A stretch of 64,000 nucleotides of DNA from the NCBI GenBank assembly GCA_951799425.1, contig OX637391.1, positions 53,667,069 to 53,731,068 on the forward strand, in the 5' to 3' direction. The position numbers were made by a program, and so were the translations under genes. A model generated the notes under the pieces. That model was not told the origin of the DNA. It ran no database searches and was given only the letters and a program-made list of their open reading frames with translations. Shown here one piece after another: positions 57,691 through 64,000 of the stretch. Within the stretch, counting starts at the first letter, position 1. Every line of letters starts with the position of its first letter. This DNA is from Ilex aquifolium (lineage: Eukaryota; Streptophyta; Magnoliopsida; Aquifoliales; Aquifoliaceae).

Positions 57691-59413
57691 CTCATTGCTA
57701 GTCCCTAGCAATTTTCATGCCAAAACAATGAAAGAAAACATAGAAAATCACACACAAAGACAATCAAGTCACACTTTCCAGATTCACATATCAAAACAAT
57801 CTTAGGAATTCAACAACCCCATCACAAGCAATCCACCTGAAGCAGTCCACAGAGTGTGTGTGTGTTCCAAACTATATCCATCTTACCAGAAGCCCTGACA
57901 CATGCAACATCAAGAACATCTCAAGCGAAAGGTTCAACTCCATAACTCACGGGTATAAAAGTGTTTCGTGGGGAGATTCTCTCTATGGAGTTGACAATGG
58001 GTGTGCACACACTCTCATAGGGAATTAGGCAATTCTGTACAAGCAACAAACAAACATTGATCTTATGATAGGAATACTAACAAATGAGACTTCCACCACG
58101 CTTTCCCAAAACCTTACTTAGGATCAGAACGGTCAACACAAAAGGTTGTAACGTGGCTTAGGTTTGAGGCTATATAAAAAAAAATGAAAAGGATTCAAAA
58201 ACTTCCAAGTACATACAAATGAAATCTCATTAAATCTCTCAATAAACCACATTTCTCACTTGATGTACTCTTCAACCTTTCAAGTCATAGAATAATGCCT
58301 CTTTTCCTTCTTCTTTTTTTTTTTTCTTTTTTTTTTTCTTTCTTTTTTTTTTTTTTTTGGATCAAATTTGGTACACAATAATGTCACCATGGTATTTTTT
58401 TCTATTTCTAACCAGCCTCGGTATTTTTTCTTTGAAGCTTACTCACTTGAACACCTTGTAACTCGTGTTCTTTCCTTTTCTTTCTCTTTCTCTTTTTTTT
58501 TTTTTTTTTTCAAAGAAAATTCCACATCTAGTACACACTTAGAAGTAACAAGGGTAGGAAAAATCAGTGTATAGGTTATACTCCAATGTGGAGAGGTATG
58601 GATAATGTAAGCATATGAAAAGAAAAGGCTACATGTGTTTATTGGCTCAAACTTGGCTACTAGGGGTCCATGGTGGAAAGGGTTAGCTTGAAAGGCTCAA
58701 ACGTTGATCCTAAGTTGACCTTCGTCATATCCCATGTATATCCACCATCTTACCACAAACCATGTAATGATATTCTCAAAAGAAGTACCCAATTCAACAG
58801 ATCAATGAACGCTTATCACAATTTGCTGCATTGTAGGCTCTCAATCCTCTCCAAAACTCACATGAATACTTAAGCAAAAGAGTTCTCTAGCTACATGTGT
58901 CAAACCACCATCTTACCACAAAGCTTGGATGAGTGCATTAGGAGTTCTGTGAATGCTTCAGCAAAAAAAAATGATTATGGTGGGTTTGAAGAATTCACGA
59001 AGATGGCTATGAATGAGAATAAGTACACATGTGAAAAAGATGCACGTGTGATGTAAAATTAAAAACATTTGACACATGCAAATATGCCACAGAGTTCCAA
59101 CAAATATTTTAAATATTGAATTTGCACCACCACCACCCAACTTAAATGAAACATTGTCCTCAATGTTTAAGAATCAAATTTGAATGGAGAATAACTAAAA
59201 AGGGTAGAATACACCTGATGAGTGACATGGGTAGTTCGCTAAGCACCAAAGATGGTAACCTGAAATGACAAAATGAAACTAACCTGCAAATAAAAACAAA
59301 GAAAACAACAGCAAACTAAAAGGAAAATAAAATAAAATAAAATAAAATAAAATAAATAAAAGAAAATAAAATAAAACAAAACAAATAAATAAAAACATAC
59401 CTGCATGGTGTGG
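57691..59413 (-). other. Athila 3' non-coding region
   Basis: About 1.7 kb between the integrase stop and the polypurine tract. Some Athila elements have an env-like frame here; none is visible. It holds T-rich runs at 58311-58360 and 58493-58511 and an (AAAAT)n tract at about 59322-59378. Confidence 0.6.
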
Positions 59414-62400
59414 TCAAGGTTGATAGACCGGATCCTCAAGTGGAATGTCTTCCACGATTGGAACTTGTCTATCAATTAACACTTTAAGGCGCTGACCATT
59501 TACTTTAAAGATCCGACCATCCTTAAGATCCTCTATTTCCACCGCCCCATGTGCAAAAACATTCTTCACTACAAAAGGTCCGGTCCACCTAGACCTAAGT
59601 TTTCCTGGGTGCTTATGGAGTCTAGAATCATATAAAAACACTCGATCATTCGGTTTAAACGTTTTTCTCAAAATATTTTTATCATGAAATGCTTTCATTT
59701 TAGCCTTATAAATTTTAGAGTTCTCATAAGCATCATTTCTCAACTCCTCTAACTCGGTCAACTGAAACTTCCTAAGCTTACCTGCTTCTCCCATGTCAAA
59801 ATTGAAATTCTTGATGGCCCAATAGGCTCGATGCTCGAGCTCCACAGGTAAGTGACAAGGCTTTCCAAAAACAAGTCTATAAGGTGACATGCCTAAATGA
59901 GTTTTGAAAGCTGTACGGTAGGCCCAAAGCGCATCAACTAGTCTCAAAGACCAATCCTTGCGATCCGGGTTGACCGTTTTTTCTAAAATTTGCTTAATTT
60001 CCCTGTTTGCAAGTTCTACCTGTCCACTTGTCTGAGGGTGGTAGGCAGTAGAGATCTTATGTACCACCCCATATTTTTTCATTAAAGCTTCAAAAGAACG
60101 GTTGCAAAAATGCGTACCCCGGTCACTAATGATAGCACGTGGTATACCAAATCGAGATAACACATTTTCTTTGAGAAATTTAATTACCGTCTTATTATCA
60201 TTGCTCCTGCAAGCTGCTGCCTCTACCCATTTTGACACATAATCTACTGCCACAATAATATATTGATATCCAAAAGAAGGAGGAAATGGTCCCATAAAAT
60301 CAATGCCTCAACAATCAAAAATTTCAATCACTAAAATTGGGTTTAAGGGCATCATATGACGACGGGACATGGCTCCTAACTTTTGACACTTTTCACATGA
60401 GCGACAATAGATATTCGCATCCTTAAACAAGGTGGGCCAATAAAATCCACACTGCAGAATTTTTGCAGCGGTTTTCTTCATAGAAAAGTGGCCTCCACAA
60501 GCTTGGGAATGACAAAATTCCAAGACGCTGGCAATCTCCTCATCAGGAATGCAACGCCTTAAAATTTGGTCAGGACAGTATTTGAAAAGAAAAGGGTCAT
60601 CCCAATAGAAATTACGTACCTCAGTCATGAACTTCCTCTTGTCCTGAGCGCTCCAATCCACCGGTAACTCACCTGCAACCAAATAATTCACAATATGAGC
60701 AAACCATGGTAGAGAAGTAATAGAAAGTAAATGCTCATCGGGGAAATCATCCCTGATTGGTAGGTGGTCAGAGGTATCCTCAAATGTGAGCCTCGAGAGA
60801 TGGTTAGCCACTACGTTCTCCACTCCTTTCTTGTCTTTGATAGTAATATCAAATTCCTGCAAAAGTAAAATCCACCGTATTAATCGTGCCTTAGCATCCT
60901 TCTTTGTAAGAAGGTACTTAAGGGCTGCATGATCTGTGAAAATAATAATAGGAGAACCAATCAAATAAGCACGAAACTTATCCAAAGCAAACACTACAGC
61001 TAGCAACTCTTTTTCCGTGGTGGAGTAATTCATTTGAGCACTATTTAGAGTTCTACTAGCATAATAAATGACAAAAGGCTTCCCCTCTCTTCGCTGTCCA
61101 AGAACAGCACCTATAGCAAAATCACTAGCATCACACATGATCTCAAAAGGTAAAGTCCAGTCAGGTGGTTGCATTATGGGTGCTGAGGTAAGCTTGCCAA
61201 TTAGCATTTTAAATGCCTCTTGACAAGCTTGTGTCCACTCAAATGGGGCATCTTTAGCTAGGAGGTCACATAATGGTCTAGATATGGTGGAAAAATTTTG
61301 TATGAACCTCCTATAAAAGCCCGCATGACCAAGAAATGATCTCACATCCTTTACTGTCCTAGGTGTAGGTAACTTAGAGATTAATTCAATCTTAGATTGA
61401 TCAACCTCTATCCCCTTAGAAGATATAATATGCCCTAAGACAATACCTGAAGGTACCATAAAGTGGCATTTCTCCCAATTCAAAACCAATTTCTTTTCCT
61501 CACAACGAGTCAACACTCTCTCCAAATTCAATAAGCATGCATCAAAAGAAGATCCAAAAACAGTTAAGTCATCCATAAAAACTTTCATGCAATTTTCAAC
61601 CATGTCACTAAAAATACTCATCATGCAACGTTGAAAAGTAGCAGGTGCATTACACAATCCAAATGACATTCTACGAAAAGCATAAGTACCAAAAGGACAA
61701 GTGAAAGTGGTTTTTTCCTGGTCTTCTAATGCAATTTCAATTTGATAATAACCAGAATAACCATCCAAGAAACAATAAAAAGGATGACCAGCCACACGCT
61801 CAAGAATTTGATCAATAAAAGGGAGAGGAAAATGGTCTTTCCGGGTGGCAGCATTCAATTTTCTGTAATCAATGCACATCCGCCACCCAGTCACAAGTTT
61901 TGTAGGAACTAACTCTCCCAGGTCATTTTTTACCACAGTAACACCTGACTTTTTAGGAACAACCTGTGTAGGACTTACCCATTTACTATCAGCAATAGGA
62001 TATATGATTCCTGCATCTAATAGTTTCAACACTTCATTTTTTACCACTTCTTTCATAGTGGGATTAAGCCTACGCTGGGGGTCTCTGCGAGGGCTAGTTC
62101 CTTCTTCCAGATTAATTTTATGAGAACAGATCAGGGGACTAATACCTTTTATATCAGCAATGTTCCAACCTAAGGCTGACTTATGCTCATTCAGGGTCCG
62201 AATTAATTTCTCACCTTGAGACTCAGACAATTCAGATGAGATAATAACAGGAAAAGTATCACCTGGACCAAGGAAAACATGCTTTAAGCCCTTAGGCAGA
62301 GGCTTCAATTCAACTTTGGGTGCTTCCACACTTGAAGGAATTTGTTTTTCACCTTTCTCAGGTAACTCCTCAAATTTCGGTTGCCATGTCCGAGTGCCAT

Positions 62401-64000
62401 AGTCCTGAGTTCTATCAAAAATAGCACAAATATCAGCTACATCAGATGGATCACTGATAGAATTACATTCAGAATGAATAAGAAAATACTCAAGGGGATC
62501 AAAATCATGAGCTATAGAAACTCCCTTATCCATGAGTGAGTCAATCATGTATGCTTGATGGCTCTCGTCATCATCTTCTGGCTGTTTTGCAATATGAAAA
62601 ATATTCACCTCGAGAGTCATGTTCCCAAAAGACAGCTTCATGAGCCCGTTCCTGCAATTAATAAGAGCATTAGCTGTGGCAAGGAAAGGCCTACCTAAAA
62701 TCAAAGGAATTTTAGAAGTAGTATCAACAACAGAACTAGTGTCAAGGATTAGGAAATCAACAGGATAATAAAATTTATCAATTTGAATTAGAACATCCTC
62801 TACCACACCCCGAGGTACTTTGACTGAACGGTCAGCCAATTGCAATACCACAGTGGTTGGTTTGATTTCTCCCAACCCTAACTGCAAATAAATAGAATAT
62901 GACATTAGATTCACACTAGCTCCTAAATCTAGCAAAGCCTGCCCAAACTCATTATTTCCAATGTTGCATGCAATGGTTGGACAACCAGGATCCTTGTACT
63001 TGGGAGGAATCCGCTGCTCAATTAGAGCACTAACTTGTTCTGTCAGGAACGCTGTCTTCTTCACATGGTGCTTCCTCTTGACTGTACACAAATCCTTGAG
63101 AACATTTGCATAAGTAGGTACTTGTTTAATCACATGCAAAAGAGGAAGATTGATTTTTACCTGCCTTAGATTCTCTAGGATTTCATTGTTAGCATCCAGA
63201 GTTCGCTTGCTTGATTTTAAAGCTTGAGGAAATGGTACCTTAACAAGACTCTTTGTCACCTCAGGTTCCTTAGGCAGATCGGCATCACTATTATCTTGAT
63301 CATCTGATTTGTCCGTTGTTGGAGTGTGTAATGACTCACCACTTCGTGTCACAATGGCATTCACATCCTTCAAATTCTCTTGTGCCATGTGTTGACCATG
63401 GGGTGCAGACTGAGCTTGAGAAGGGAACTTACCTCGCTCATTCACACTCAAAGAGCTCATCAATTTAGACATTTGACTTTTTATCTCTTTGTTTTCTTCA
63501 ACAACCTGCACAATCAAAGATTCAAACTTTTGGTTAGTCTTACCCTGTGTCTCAATAAAAGCATGCAAAGTGTCTTCTAAAGGACTCCTAGAAGATGTAG
63601 GTGTATGATAAGGTGCAGGGTATGATCTAGGGGGTTGTGCAGGTGGCTGATTTTCAGACTTCCAGCTAAAATTGGGGTGATTGCGCCACCCCGGATTATA
63701 GGTATCAAAGTAAGGTGTAAAAGGCTTCTTGTACATACCTAAGGCATTACATTGTTCCTCATACATCCCTCTCATCTCAGCAAGTGTGAGACATTCTTGG
63801 GCGAGGTGATCTACCCCGCCACACACAAAACATGGTCCAAAAGACTCTGCATGATTAGCCACGTGTGTTGGCTTTAAGTCCTTAGTCTTTAACACATCTA
63901 ACTCCCTAGTGAGCATCTCAACCTTAGCCTTTAGGCTATCATCTTCCCTGAGATGGTAAATTCCACCACCATTTGGGTTCCCTGCAGGTCGTGACCTATT
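59414..64000 (-). pseudogene. Athila gag-pol, near-intact, one in-frame stop, 5' end outside the window
   Basis: The frame is open from the window edge (through NRSRPAGNPNGGG... MLTRELD at 63916) to 60310, where a TGA stands in [10 protein letters not shown] (family W), and then from 60307 to the true stop at 59414. Gag zinc knuckle CFVCGGVDHLAQEC is near 63800; protease ALLDLGASVNLMS near 62930; reverse transcriptase about 62030-61500 with FMDD near 61575; RNase H DASDFAIGAVLG near 61120; integrase finger (CHSQACGGHFS ... CRSCEKC) 60520-60390; integrase core with Asp in GIDFMGPFP, Asp in IISDRGTHF and Glu in [10 protein letters not shown]. All catalytic residues I can check are present, so one TGG to TGA change is the only lesion seen. 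Confidence 0.92.

Larger units (their letters stand above)
56292..64000 (-). mobile_element. Athila-lineage Ty3/Gypsy retrotransposon (partial, runs off right edge)
   Basis: Minus strand: gag end, pol, 3' non-coding region, polypurine tract and 3' LTR are in the window; the rest of gag and the 5' LTR are not. The protease form LLDLGASVNLM, the reverse transcriptase FMDD box and the [20 protein letters not shown] phrase after the integrase core are characteristic of Athila. Confidence 0.9.

Overview
The window is plant nuclear DNA. The evidence is spliced plant genes (ALG5, RDM1, a GH17-X8 beta-glucanase), plant-type Copia, Tat and Athila LTR retrotransposons, Helitrons and MITEs, an AT-rich background, and a large excess of repeat over gene. 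Gene structure and repeat families suggest a eudicot; I cannot name the species.

Layout. 1-8.4 kb: the first three exons of an ALG5-type dolichyl-phosphate beta-glucosyltransferase gene on the minus strand. Its second intron is swollen by a decayed Copia element (3015-7483) and a short Helitron; a TIR element with GTAACGG subterminal repeats lies further along the same strand. 8.6-11.5 kb: a hAT-type MITE, a TRIM-like miniature element and an LTR-like remnant. 11.5-24.2 kb: a Tat-lineage Ty3/Gypsy element with dual RNase H, three tandem copies of its 5' LTR, and a degenerate antisense gene with its own promoter-like region. 25-26.1 kb: a long foldback repeat. 26.7-31.6 kb: a gag-only retroelement remnant whose leader or LTR carries about 25 odd-length GAGTY...RACTC palindromes. 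31.6-42 kb: MITEs, SINE-like pieces, one intronless plant gene of unknown function (34546-35220), an RNase H fragment and an HD-Zip II pseudogene fragment. 42.2-45.3 kb: the GH17-X8 gene (three exons, minus). 46.5-51.7 kb: a duplicated segment carrying a Helitron, with two solo LTRs related to the Tat family. 51.9-55.1 kb: a minisatellite array interrupted by a solo LTR and running into the start codon of RDM1. 56.1-64 kb: an orphan exon abutting an Athila element (minus) that runs off the right edge.

The host genes are functionally unrelated: ALG5 works in N-glycan precursor synthesis in the ER, GH17-X8 acts on cell-wall or plasmodesmal callose, and RDM1 belongs to the DDR complex of RNA-directed DNA methylation. 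RDM1 sits among elements whose nonsense mutations are mostly CAG to TAG or TGG to TGA/TAG, the pattern expected from decay of methylated cytosine. Exon joins given here are read by eye from GT/AG sites and family homology, not from transcripts.
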